Source: Apis mellifera
Lineage: Eukaryota > Arthropoda > Insecta > Hymenoptera > Apidae
Assembly: GCF_003254395.2 (NCBI RefSeq)
Contig: NC_037648.1
Location: 9,612,009-9,676,008, forward strand
Length of the DNA: 64,000 bases
Direction of reading: 5' to 3'
The notes under the pieces were generated by a model. That model did no database searches. It worked only from the letters and a program-made list of their open reading frames with translations, and was not told the origin of the DNA. Below, in pieces: positions 24,321 through 36,465 of this stretch (within the stretch, counting starts at the first letter, position 1; each line of letters opens with the position of its first letter). A program made the translations under genes and the position numbers.

Positions 24321-27300
24321 GCTTCTATATCTATTTTTTTATACAAATTGTTTTGCACAATTTTCACCAGTTTCATATTGTTCAAATATTTTGCATTGTC
24401 GCAAAATATTTTTATTCATAGCAAAACGTAGTTTTTAGGGTATTTTTATTTTTCGAGAAATTATTTTAAGAATATTTTCATATCCCTTCCTATTTTGTCG
24501 AAATAATTTTATTGCTCGAAAATTTATTTTCAAAGGTAGATGTAAAAAGAATATTGTAAAAAAAAGAATGATTCTTCTCCGAGAAGAAAAAAAATATATT
24601 TTGAGAATTTCTTCCTGTTTTTCAAAACAATTTTTGATTTTTCGAAAAATAATTCACTTTCGGAGAATAGTTTTTAAAAAAACTATTTTTCGAATCGTTG
24701 GCAACAAATAATATAGAAATTCATCATATATCATGAGCCATAATATATCATATATTATATTGTTAATTTTTAAATTACAAGAATGGGATAAAAAGAGTTA
24801 TGTTTCCTGAAAACGTTTGAAATTTGATCTCTCCACGTTTTAATATAGTAAAATTATGACGCCTTATTGCATATGTATATATGAAACACGACCCTTTACC
24901 GCCTCGGCATTCATGTTGGAGAAAATTGCAGCGCATTTTAATCATAACCACAACAAAAATGAGCTGTTTAATGGTCGTTTAACGCGAACGACACGTAATC
25001 AGGGGACGTCCAATTTTCCAAAAACATGTCGATAGAATCTCACGGTTTGGCGCGAGCACATTAACGTCTCCTCCATATCGTGCACCAGGTAATTAACTAC
25101 CAATCAACTAATACGACCTCGAAAATGTGACCCATTTCCAAAATAGGATTAAAATCACACATCGATACGACTGATATTTTATAGTAGAACATTAAAACGT
25201 AATGTAACGTATAATAAAAAGGGATACCATCTTTCAATTTATCACGAAGATCCAGAATGAGTTTTTTAATTAATTAGGGGGCTTTTAATAAAATGATATT
25301 CAAAATTGATTTTAAATTAATTATCGTTAAAGTTATTTAATATGATATATTATAATGATAAATTACATTTATTATAAAATAAATGGTGTACTCGTTTAAT
25401 GATCCTTAATAACTTATACGTTTATAATCAAATTATATTTTCAAATTAATTTTAAATTAATTAGCTTTTAATTATTCTTGACGAATTTAAATTGCAAAAT
25501 TGATCTGTTAAATTATTAAAAATATATTTCATTCTAATTCTTATTTTTTTAAAAGGATGATTTATTTCTTCGATTAATCATTTTATTATTTTATAATCAA
25601 ACTCCAATCAATTTCCACAACGATAAAGTTTCAAATCTGTTTGAAAAAAATTCCTGAAACACTTTCCAATAATTCTTAAACGATTCTTCTAACACTTAGA
25701 AAAACAATTCATCGATTCATTGAATATTATCCGGAATTAATTAACCTCGAGATTGTCTCGATGCACGAGAATCATCGCGAAAGCTGGAAATTATCATGGA
25801 ATTACAAACATTCTCTCCTTTGCCACCTCGATGCACCAGTATTGCCACCCCACGTTGTATCTCGTCCAAGAAACTCGACCATCCTTTTCCACCCTCGTGG
25901 AAGGGGATGCGTCGCGAGTGTTTGGGCTGTTTGCACCTTTGGCTGATTGCGTTACGAGGAGGTAAAGGGGTGGAGAATCTTTTTCAATTTGACCTTTATT
26001 CCAACTGGAATCGACACGGTTAGTTGCCTCGTGTTGGATAAACGAGAGACTCGTTTCCTGTATGAAACAGGGTTGCAATGTAATACTAATATTGATTTTA
26101 TTTTATTATTGTGTGAATTTCTTTTATTATTATTTTATTATTCGTCGTTTAATTATTGTTTAATTTGTAAGAAAAATATTTCATTCATATATTTTGTATC
26201 AAATTTTTTCAATATACTTATTCGATCATTAAAAAAAAAAATCACACGATATATTAAACGAATAATAAAATAAAACATGGAATAAATATAAAAGGCGAAA
26301 CTGCATTCCACTCCATTTACATCATTTTCCCTTCTCTTTTTAATTCTTCCTAAATTTATTCTCGATTGCACAAAGTTCCATTACACTTGAGAGACGTTGT
26401 AATTCTTTTTTTTCTTTTTTTTTTCATTAATTTTCATCATCTTATCACCACGACATTCCCAATGTCCGTTACCATCCTCCGGTAAAATATTCGCGCGCTA
26501 TTTCCCTAAGCTGCTCAAAAGGATTTGAGATGGAGATTTTAAACAGGGGAGGGGGGAAAGCTCGTCCTTTAGCCTTCCAACTATTCGAACTTCCTATTTC
26601 GTTGTATTTTCTTTTTTTTCCTTTTTTTTTTTTTTTTTTTCGGACGACGTAGCTTTTATTGGCTTTTATTTAATATTTCCTATTTCCCCGGGATCCCGCG
26701 CAAGAGTTTATGGCGAACGGCTTTAAACTGAAGGATATGAGGGAAATAGAATAAAGTTTGAAAATGCTTTAAATTGCCGTGGAAACACGTCGAAATCCTT
26801 TTCTCCGTCGTTACTTTCTCCGCGAGCCGCATTCACGGAAGTTTTTACGGTTTCTTATTTAACATTTATTACAACTTATTGCACCCCTAACAAGTCGTTA
26901 TTTTCTGGCGAGTTATGAAAAGCGATTTAAACCGAAGAGAAATTTAAATCGAAGGATTTTTTTCTCTTTTCGTTTCGGGGGGAAGCTTCTCCTTTTTTTT
27001 TTTTTTAATTTCTTTTCGTCTTTTCCCTCTTTTATAAATCTTCAGCTTTGGGGATAATTGCTCGACAGTTTGATTTTTATTGTTGCGTCCTTGTAAAATC
27101 GAATCGTCTAAACGTTCTATTTTTATAAATTATTTATTTCCCCAAATCAACTTAAGAGATTTACTGCTTTCTAAAAAAACAAAATCGAACAAATTAGATT
27201 ACATTTCGAATAATAATAAAAAGGAAGAAAGAATTACAAAGAATTTTTAAAAATTCTTCTTAATGCAGAGGAAAGATATCTCTTTATTTAAATGTATCGA

Positions 27301-30262
27301 GTTTAATTACCATGGATAATAAAAGAAATATTTCTCGTTTGAAGGAGGAGGAATGTTAGCACGAAGTTAAACACGAGGGAAAGACGATACTATTTTACCA
27401 AGATCCCGACCTTGTTTCGTCAAGGTGACTACGTGACTACAACACGGGGATAAGACTTAAGGGATTTTAGAACAAGGGATTAAGAATAGCGAAAATACCT
27501 TCTCGTCCGTACGAGTAATCTAGGGAGGGAAAAAAAAAAATAGCGATTTAAACGGATACACGGTGCTTGGAACGGGCACAAAGCCCTCTTTCCGGCTGCT
27601 TTTAAATTATTAATTAGCGAACAGGGAGAGAAGATATATTTAACGAAAAAGGGAATTTTGGAAAATTTTAAAAATTAAATTTTTAATCTCACGCGGGTCT
27701 TTCTCAGGATTCATAGGAACGCGTGAATTGAATTAAAATCCCTTTCTTTCGACAATTGATCGATGATAAAAATATATATATTATGAAAAATAAAATTTTC
27801 GAAAGAATTTTATAGAGAAATTGCTCGACGATAAATTTCCTTCCCTCGTAACGTTTCGATATCATTTGTGGTATTCGTGAACCCGATAAAAGAGATTTAT
27901 TGGCAATAAATAATCGGAGTAGAGGGAAAGTACAATTATTCCAAAATGATAAACAAAGATGAATTATTAATACCGGTGAAAATTTCGAAAGAACTCGAAG
28001 AAATTAAAATTAAAATGTTGGATACGTCGTTGAAATTTCTTCGAGGTATCGAATTAACATAACCAAAATATCGAAAAGTATCGGACTTGAAATTTCGAGA
28101 CGACGAGACGCTGACAATTAAAATATTATCGTTTCGAAATATATTCCCTGATACTTTTCAATAACAATATTTCCCTCGTTCCAAATGGAAATTTCAAACG
28201 ACACGTTGGTTACACTCTCGCATCGTGGAAATCTCCGTTATTATCTCCAACTCTGTTTCTTCCTTCTCCATTATTCTTCGAATTTAACTCGCCATGTAAA
28301 TTTCGACGTTTAAAGCGAACAATGTACTCACGCTCGGTTTAATTGCGTATCGAGAAACAGCGAGTTTATGGAAATATGGGAGATTCTTTCTCTTCTTTTT
28401 CTCTCTCTCTCTTTTCTATGCAAAACGCGTCCCCTTGCGCGTGCGAACAGATAAGGTAAAAATATCATGGTGGATGGCTCGTCAAAGACCTGTCGGGGAC
28501 AAAAGCTGACAAAAGAATATTTGATCGTACTCGCTTGTTTCCTCCCTACGATATTTTTGTTGGAATTTACCTTGGCTACCTACTAGATGGATAGACCATC
28601 CGTCGTGTACACGTTATTGTTCGCCTGGATGACCATGTTAAAAAATGTTGTTGGATCAATAGTATTTTGATCGACGATATTGATGAAATAAATACACTGG
28701 TTACTTTTTAATCATTGAAAGTTAGAATCGAATTGAGTTAACTTAAAAATTTCCAATCAACTATATTAATAACAATTGAATAATACGAAAATTTAATTCG
28801 TAGATCTAAAATATAGATATTTATTTTTATCAATAATATATAAATACATAAGGATAAAAATTAAAATGATGATCCAAGTATTTCCAAGTGGATAATCGTT
28901 TGATCGATAAAAGGACATAAAAGTTGGACTCCCCGCCAAAAAGAAGAGGAGAAAAAAAAAAGAGAAGAAAGGAAGAAAAGAGGAAAGGAAAAAAAGCATC
29001 GAGAATCAAAGTGGAGCGGGGGTGTCATTTTCCAGAAGAGAGGAGCGGGGTAAATGGGACGAGACGATCGCGTGAAGATTGATTAACAAGGCAAAAGCAA
29101 GCCTCGTTTAACTTCTTCCATTGGCCTTTTGTCACGCGTTTGCTCTGTCAAATGGAAACTCCTCGTCTGCTCCTCTCGAGCGTTCTCAGGTGTGTTGCGT
29201 GGATACGAGTCCATTGAATCAGCTCGTCATCGCGCCCGACGACACAGGCGCGCGCGCGTGCATTTCATCCCCTGTGTGTGTACGTGTCCTCCCTTGGTCA
29301 CCACCTGTGACGATAGGCTCGTTGTGGGTGCAGCGCATACTCGCTTTAATTCAACCACGAGGAAGTTGCTAAAGGTTGATAAAGAATCTCAGCTTCACGG
29401 ATTTCTTTCTTGAGCCAAAGATGAACAGGCTCGATTCACTTGGTCTCTCTTTTTCCACGCTATTTTATTTACATCTTTATCGTTATAATTAATTTGGCAA
29501 TCATACTTTTACAATGATAAAATTCAATTTCAATATCCTCGATTCCGTTTACAGAAAATTATGTTATAGACATCGATTATTCGAAACGGCTACTTGCGTG
29601 GTTACAGGGGAATTAATTCGCCAGGATTCGATGGGGTGTGTTATAAGCTCGCGAGCAGAAATTACTATTTTCTCTAATTTTGTATGAATAGAGGAGGAAA
29701 CAGCGTAACGGTTGATTAAAGCGAGAAGAGAGTTCGTACATTTTAAAATGTTCGTGAAATATTGTATTATGATAATGCTTATTCCGATACGCATTTAAAA
29801 GAATTTATGCACAATGAAATATTATACAAAAATTATTCGCGCACTGTGTTACGTTCCGTAATATTTACATATCGATGAATTTTTGATATTAAAATCACCC
29901 GATCACGTTGGACGAAATCTGTTTTGTTGGATGATATCTGTTTATCACGAGCGAGATTGAATATTTTTTAAGGACACTTTTCATTGAAAAAATTGGTTGT
30001 GAAATGAGTTTACTCTGATCATAGATATTTCATTATCGATACAAATAATTTTCATAGCTAGTTGCGTAGGAATATAATTCTTGGCCATCGATTTACATTT
30101 TTAACGCTAGAATTAATGAACATACAAGCTGTAACTTATATATATATATATGTACATATGTATGAAATCAGCATGTGTATCCTTATATATGAGCTCGTCA
30201 AAATAATATCGATGAAATTTAATTAATGGAAAATGAAGGATCTCTCATAAAAATGTATGAAA
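24321..30262. other. non-coding AT-rich tract
   Basis: No gene recognised. It contains poly-T runs near 26.4, 26.63 and 27.0 kb and A-rich runs near 28.95 kb. More balanced patches occur at 24.9-25.1, 25.75-26.0, 28.4-28.65 and 29.03-29.4 kb. The last has CG/CA alternation (GGCGCGCGCGTGCATT) and open frames of about 80-95 codons in two registers with no recognisable motif. Confidence 0.45.
28430..28645. other. candidate regulatory element with GATA motif
   Basis: A compact patch of complex sequence includes CGAACAGATAAGGTAAAA, which holds a good GATA-factor site (AGATAAGG). Surroundings are AT-rich. No open frame of interest crosses it. The regulatory interpretation is inferred from texture and one motif. 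Confidence 0.22.
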
Positions 30263-30517
30263 TTAATAGCAAACATTCAGGGTTGATATAGTGTATGTAT
30301 ACGAAAGGTTTGAATTGTCGTGTGCACCTCGTTCTGCACGTTTATGCAAAACGATTTGCTCGCTGCTTGTTTCACAAGATCCTCCACTCGGCGATATTTC
30401 ATTTGCGAATAAATTTTCGACAAACGAATCGCCATTTCCGTATCCGTCTTCGTTAGCTTCATCCAGATAAATTTCATTCGCCGTTTTTTTCACTCTATAA
30501 AGCGATATTGTTTCTCT
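30263..30517 (-). CDS. candidate terminal coding exon, unknown protein
   Basis: On the minus strand a long pyrimidine tract (CTCTCCTCCAATTTTTT) leads to ATAAG at 30518. After it, 85 codons run open to a TAA at 30263. The peptide starts R-E-T-I-S-L-Y-R-V-K-K-T and is hydrophilic and acidic, with stretches such as E-A-N-E-D-G-Y-G-N-G-D-S-F. Such residues are unlike those produced by chance AT-rich frames. A variant poly(A) signal ATTAAA lies at 30218-30223, about 40 bases past the stop. A second minus-strand frame over the same DNA is also open for 66 codons, which weakens the case. No upstream exon with a matching donor was found, and I recognise no family. Confidence 0.2.
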   Translation of the reverse strand, partial: RETISLYRVKKTANEIYLDEANEDGYGNGDSFVENLFANEISPSGGSCETSSEQIVLHKRAERGAHDNSNLSYTYTISTLNVCY

Positions 30518-30804
30518 CTTATAAAAAAAAAAAAATTGGAGGAGAGAAATTTTTATTTGATTTACGATTCTGAAAATTTAATTTTTTTAATCAACGAAAG
30601 ATTATCGACGAACGCGAGGTATATTTCGTATTTCTTTTCCTCTTCTCTTTTTTTTTTCAATTTTTAAAAATTTTATACGCATATTTTGAAATTACAAGAA
30701 AAATTACAATGTTAACTTCGATCAAAAAGTTACAATTTCAAGTTTTTTACTTTATTTAATCCAAAATTAAGAATTAAAATTATATTTCGCGACATTTTTA
30801 TTAT

Positions 30805-31161
30805 TTACACGATTACACGAATCCCCTTTTTCCCGCAACTTTTTGTCAATTCAAAAATTTGATTTTTGTCCAAATATAATTTATCGAATCGACTTGTCGA
30901 AAATAACGCAACAACGAATAACATCGCGCAAAGAACGTCGTCCAAATTTGGAAATATCGATAAATGTAGGTTGATTGCCCGAAATAGATTCCAGTCTCGG
31001 CTGGAATGCGAAATTTGAAGCGTATAGCGACATATAGGAACAAGATTAACAAACAAACACACTGCAAACCGCGCGAATAAACAAAGACCACCCACCACCA
31101 CCCTTCCACGATTTTGTATTCTTCCTTTTGTCTTCCTCTCCCTATCTCGTTGCTTTTTCAA
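30805..31161 (-). CDS. hypothetical open frame with hydrophobic stretches
   Basis: A 118-codon minus-strand frame starts with a basic segment. It then shows two hydrophobic stretches, around residues 25-43 (G-L-C-L-F-A-R-F-A-V-C-L-F-V) and 78-90 (V-L-C-A-M-L-F-V-V-A-L-F). An alternative overlapping frame is also open for 87 codons. It lies upstream, in transcription order, of the candidate exon at 30263-30517, and an AT-rich gap between them could be an intron. No good donor was seen at its 3' end. It may be a membrane protein fragment or a chance frame. Confidence 0.12.
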   Translation of the reverse strand: MKKQRDRERKTKGRIQNRGRVVVGGLCLFARFAVCLFVNLVPICRYTLQISHSSRDWNLFRAINLHLSIFPNLDDVLCAMLFVVALFSTSRFDKLYLDKNQIFELTKSCGKKGIRVIV

Positions 31162-32414
31162 CGGTTTTTACAATATTTTTCGAAGGTTCGAAATTTACGT
31201 AGAATTTCAACTTTCGAGACGTTCCATCTTCTCTTGCTGGAAATTTTGAAAAATTGGGTTATCCAATTATTCTGTTATATATTATTTGTAAGGAATTTTG
31301 GAATTTCTTTCTCTTCTTCTTAAACTAAAATTACCTTGTCTTAATAAAAACGAAAATGCCATATTTTCATTCGCTCATTGTCATCAATGGTGGAAAAGAT
31401 TTCTTTTTCTTTTCATCAGTTCTCCAAATCCTGTGAATTTTATACGATAAAATTATTTGTTTTCCTCTTTATAAAGATAATTCATCCGTCCTCTTCATTC
31501 AATTATTTATTTCTGTCCATAATCCATTACATCTCGAGAAACGTTCTTTCTGTTTCATATTACAATACATTTATTACAAGGAAATTTTATGATTCAATCA
31601 AGAATCGAATAAATTATTTAAAAAGATATATTATTATTATTTATTAAATTTCTATCGCGTTATATTATTCATCGGCTTAAGAAAAAAATAAAGCAAACGG
31701 AACACGATTAACCAACAAAGTACCACTTGAGTCGCTTAATTCGATTAACTTGCACGAATAAAAAGTGGTCCTCGAGGAAAGGCGAATCGTAGACATTGAT
31801 CGTCGTAGTTGATTTTCGACATCATCGTTCGCCTCTTCTCTAATTTCACCGAAATAGAATGCAACACCACCATCCCTCTCTGACACCGCCACCGTCGAAA
31901 TGGGATCGAGTAGGAGCTCCCCTCCCCCCGTTCCGGAAATCAAATTCCTCCAACGCCACAAACCTTTAACAATTTCCTCGTCCAACGTTCCTCGTCTCGA
32001 GGAATCCGTCCTCGAAAATGCAAAAGAGGGAGGATAATTTGAAATTAAGAAGGATTGAGAGCTTGAGAACGTTGCACCTGCTTAAGTGTTAATTTAAACT
32101 TCTTTAAATTGTGACCTAAAAGAGGATATAATCAAGAATTTTGATCCTCCTCCTTAAAATTCTTCGTTCTAATCGAGCCGAGTGATTTCGTTACGTACAA
32201 CAAGATGTATTTATGAACTTCTTCAGATTAAAACTATCATTATCAATATCTACTTGAATCAAATAAAATAAAACTAAAAAATTTTCCTCCAGAATTACGG
32301 AAAATAAACAGACTCTGTTTAAAAATGTAGTCGAAGAAAAACGAGTATCCACAATTTTCCAAAATAAACTATCAATCGCATTCTTTTTATCCCTCTCCAA
32401 ATAAACACATTCTC

Positions 32415-32444
32415 GAAGGAAGGAAGGAAGGAAGGAAGGAAGGA
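32415..32444 (+). repeat. (GAAG)n tetranucleotide repeat
   Basis: About seven uninterrupted GAAG/GGAA units. Confidence 0.93.
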
Positions 32445-33368
32445 CAATCTTAACACGAACGACAAAAAAGAATGATAAATCAAGAGAGAGAGAGAGGAGG
32501 CAGGGAAGAAAGTTCACCGCTAAAAAGTTAATACGATCCGGGCGGGGGAGAGGTGGTCGCAGCGGTGACAAGTGAGTGGAGGGGTCGTAAATCGGGAGGA
32601 AGAAGGCCGGTCGTAAAGTCGATGGAAGGAAACACGTGGAATCGACTGTTCGTCCGCGAGGGGGGGAGGAATCGTGGCGATCGTAAGAGGGCGGAGATGC
32701 GAGGGGCACGCTTGTTTTCTTCACCCTTCTATGCCTCGTCGCTCCCTTTTGTTCGACTATCGTGGAATAAATTAAGGGAGGGATACGATCGTTGGCCTTT
32801 CCAAGTTTTCGACAAAGATCCGCATCTCGAGCACGATTTATGACTGTTTTATTCGCCCGCCGCCTGTCGAATCAACCCTGTCTCTAAAATGTCGCCCGAT
32901 TCTTGATCTTTCGTTCGAGGAAAGGAGGAAGTTTTTGGAAGGAAGTTGAGCGAGATTAGAAGATTTATTTTTGTGGAAGTGATGGAAATTTTGAAAGATC
33001 GTGCTCGTGGAGGAATTTTGTGTTCAATAGCACAATTTTTAATTCAGAACGATCGATTATTTTGTGATTAAATTAGCAATAATTTTCATTTTCCAGAAAT
33101 AAATAATGATTTCTGCGTCACTCATCATTTAATATAAATACATTACATCTTGGAAGAACAGAATTTGTTATAATACTTCTCTCCTGTGTGCCAATGCATC
33201 GAGCACTGTTACTACTCGTTACATAGAAATATATAACAATAATAATATTAAAGAATATAAAAGAATAACAATATCAATCCAATAATGTCGCGAGAAAACA
33301 CTTCCAGCCAAATTACATCACGATATTGAAAAAGACGATAAACGATGAAATCGTACTGTTTCTAGAAT

Positions 33369-33396
33369 AAACTTAGGAGAAGTTCCTCCTAAGTTT
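33369..33396. other. 11-bp perfect hairpin, 6-nt loop
   Basis: AAACTTAGGAG at 33369-33379 is exactly complementary to CTCCTAAGTTT at 33386-33396, with AAGTTC between them. Flanking pairs extend it slightly with mismatches. The stem is too short for a typical animal pre-miRNA. It could be a protein-binding or termination-like structure, or chance. Confidence 0.55.
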
Positions 33397-36239
33397 GTAC
33401 CTCTATTTTTATTCACTTTTCGCTCTATAAGCTCTTCCATCGATCGATTGATATTACAAGGATTAAAAGCGAAACAATTTTATTCGATCGGGGACAATGA
33501 TTATAATTCATAAGAGAATGGAAATTCGTAACTTTCACAACTGTGTTTGGAATTATTGAAATTATTCGCTTGTTGATCGAGAACGAACAATTGCATAGGT
33601 GAATATGAAAAGATAAAATCGAAAGAAAAATAATCTGTGTACGAATTGTTTTAAATATTCTCGTCTCTATTTGTTCTCATTTCCCTTATTCGAGGAGGCG
33701 TAATTTTATTATCTCCCTTTTGAACAAAGAAATGTTATATTTTATATCTTCTCGACTTATTTTTCCACGTGGGATTTTTTTTATTCCGAATTTTATGAAG
33801 TACAAGGGAATAAAACTACCGTGTTTTTTAATTTAATTTTTTAATTTTATCTCTTATACCCAATTTTTATTACTCGATACGGTGCCAAAGATCTATACGC
33901 GCTATATATTTTAATTGTGAATCGATTCTTTTTCGAACGCTGTGTATATAGACATTAAATAGCACGTATTTGCATCGGAAATCTCTTTTAATTTAATCGT
34001 GCGTCACGGAATTAAAGGTATCAAAGATATGAACGTATAAAATATATCGGGGGGGAAAATTCATAATCCGTAAAATAAAGATGCAAAGATTTTAACGTTC
34101 CACTCGTTTATTCTTCTTTTATCTTCGATATTAAAGCGCAATGAATATGTACATAAAAATCGAACAGGAATGCTTGAATGTCTAGGAGTGTCGAGACAAA
34201 ATTTGTATTTAAAAAAAATCATGATCCATCTTAAATCTAATATATATAAAATTCCAATAACGTTTATAAAAATATATGTGTAAATGCATACAAATTTTGA
34301 ATCGATTCTCTAAAGAGAGATTAAATTAGAGACACGAATGCAATTGTTAAGAGAAAGTTACAAAATAAAATTACAAATATCCGTTTTAAAATTAATTTCA
34401 AAATTCGATACAATTAATGAAATAAATTCAAATACATTACTCGTGAATTATCATCTCTTGTGCATAAAATGCGCTCCAATCCAAGACAAAATTTTCTCGA
34501 TCCGTATTCGAAAGTATTTCCAATATAAAATCGGTTCTTCAGTGTTGATTATCAAGTTAATTAACGATTGATCGTCGACGACAAATTTTCGAAATAATTC
34601 AAAACAGAAAACCAACGTTTGTAGAGATTCTCTCGTCCAGTCATGGCTTCCCTTCCCTTTTTCCTTTCCTTTTTAACGCCACCTTCTTTTTCATTTATCT
34701 TCTCGAGATGGATTCAGCGAGCGTAACGAAGGGAGTTCCAAGATTTTCGCGGCTTTCACGCCTTCGCTTCTTGCACTGTCTTCTGGATGCGGCTCAACCC
34801 CTTCCTTATTTCGCCTCTCTCGAGCAGAAAGAGAGAGAGAAGGTATCTCGACTCGCTTTTCATTGAGACTAAGCTTCATTAGGGATCCAACTGCGCCAAC
34901 CAACACAAATATTGTCGTCTATTTAAGTCATCCGCGGTCGCGTCGAGCTATATTGATCATCAACCACTTTGTTTGACCGTGATTCACGAATAGGAAATAG
35001 AAGCTAGGTCTGAGAAGTGGTTATGTTAATTTCACTCGAGTGTTGAAATAATTTGAAAAGTGAAGGAATATTGAATTATATTGAGATTGGAGTGCAAGGA
35101 TTTCTTTTTTTCAATTTTCTTTTCTTTTTATATTTTATATTTATTTAAGAAATTGAAGAATGCAATAGAATAATTTTATAAGAAATTTAAAATCATCTGG
35201 AATATTTATTAACTTTCGACAAGTATTAACATTCCGTGATTAATAATCGCGTTATAATTATGGATCGCGATTATTAAATTACCTTAATCGAGAATATATT
35301 CAAGTGGTTCCATCTCGTGGTTATTCACATGCCATTCTAAAAGAAAGGAACAGCAAAACAAGAGGGATATAAAAAGAAATTTTTCAAAAAAAAGAATCGA
35401 AAGAAATGAAACAACTTGATAATATAAATATAATAGAACAATACAACCTGTCTGTAACACAAGAATATTTGAATCAACGTCTGCGTGGCGGAAAGCTTTC
35501 CATTGAAAACAGGAAGTTGAGGAGGATTCGAAAGCAATATCCACATCTGCGATCCTCCCATTCGAATTAAAACACGCTATTAAGTTAATTACACGGCGTT
35601 GATTACTGATAGAATAACAACGACAATAAAAGGAGACGTGGAGAGAGAGGGAAGAAGTGCTCGAAGCAACGTATCGGCAATAAGGTACCGGAAGATTCAT
35701 TAAAATTATTTCACTGGCGAATTTCTAGCGATCGTCGAGCCTCGAGCTACTTGCATTTCTCGTTCGATGCTTCGTTCGTATTATCCGCGACACGAGAATG
35801 AAAATTAATTAATACTCCCTGTTTTTCTCCTTCTCTCCTTTCCCTATATATCCTCTCTCTCTCTTTCTCTTCTTTCGATATATAGGAATAATAGGAAAAA
35901 CGTCGTTCATTTTGGAATGATATTTCCATCGCATTGTTCATTATTGAGTTGGAAATTAGAAGAAAATTATTCGAAATTCCTTTTTCTTTCTTTTTGAATA
36001 CCTCAAAATCTTTTAACACTCGATCTTAACCTTTAAACATCTTCAGAAGATCTTTTTTGTCAAACTTCATTCCTCAAAAGGAAGAAAAAAGATTTCAATT
36101 TACCATGTCTCGAGAGATAAATCTCGATTCGATTAAAAAAAATTCCATTTCAAAGCTCATTTATTAAGCAATCTCGAACGACTATTAATCGGCGCGCGTA
36201 TATACCTATTAATCTAAAACGGTACAAGTTCACTTGGCC

Positions 36240-36465
36240 CGATCCTCTAATCCTCCCCCGCGTTTAAGGGCCAGGAATCGATTGGGTGTCGATTGTAGCC
36301 GGCCCGCTAACGCGTATTTATTGTAATTGAACGCGATTTGACCCAGTGGCGGATCCAGGGAACGCTTGTGCACAATCCGGCCGGATAATTAAAGACTGGT
36401 AAATTTCACCGCGGTGATAATATCATCGAAATGCGTGAATCTGGTCGCTGCTTTTTACGAATTAT
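36240..36465. other. candidate regulatory element with clustered palindromes
   Basis: A complex, CpG-bearing patch contains three palindromes within 52 bp: TTGTGCACAA at 36366-36375, ATCCGGCCGGAT at 36375-36386 and TCACCGCGGTGA at 36406-36417. Nearby are ATTGTAATTGA (homeodomain-like), TAATCCTCC and ATCGATTG. No open frame is notable. Palindromes of this size suit dimeric transcription factors, so an enhancer or insulator is plausible. Confidence 0.35.

Larger units (their letters stand above)
31170..36200. other. non-coding tract with simple repeats
   Basis: AT-rich with a (GAAG)n run at 32.4 kb, a CpG-rich patch at 32.5-32.9 kb and an 11-bp hairpin at 33.37 kb. The patch at 34.65-34.95 kb is more complex but its frames are short. 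The minus-strand frame of 177 codons at 32.2-32.7 kb is serine/proline/leucine-rich, follows TC-rich sequence, and I do not accept it as a gene. Confidence 0.45.

Noticed and set aside
32191..32724. 177-codon minus-strand open frame
   Set aside because: It is rich in S, P, L and F through GAAG and GA repeats, without domain or splice support.
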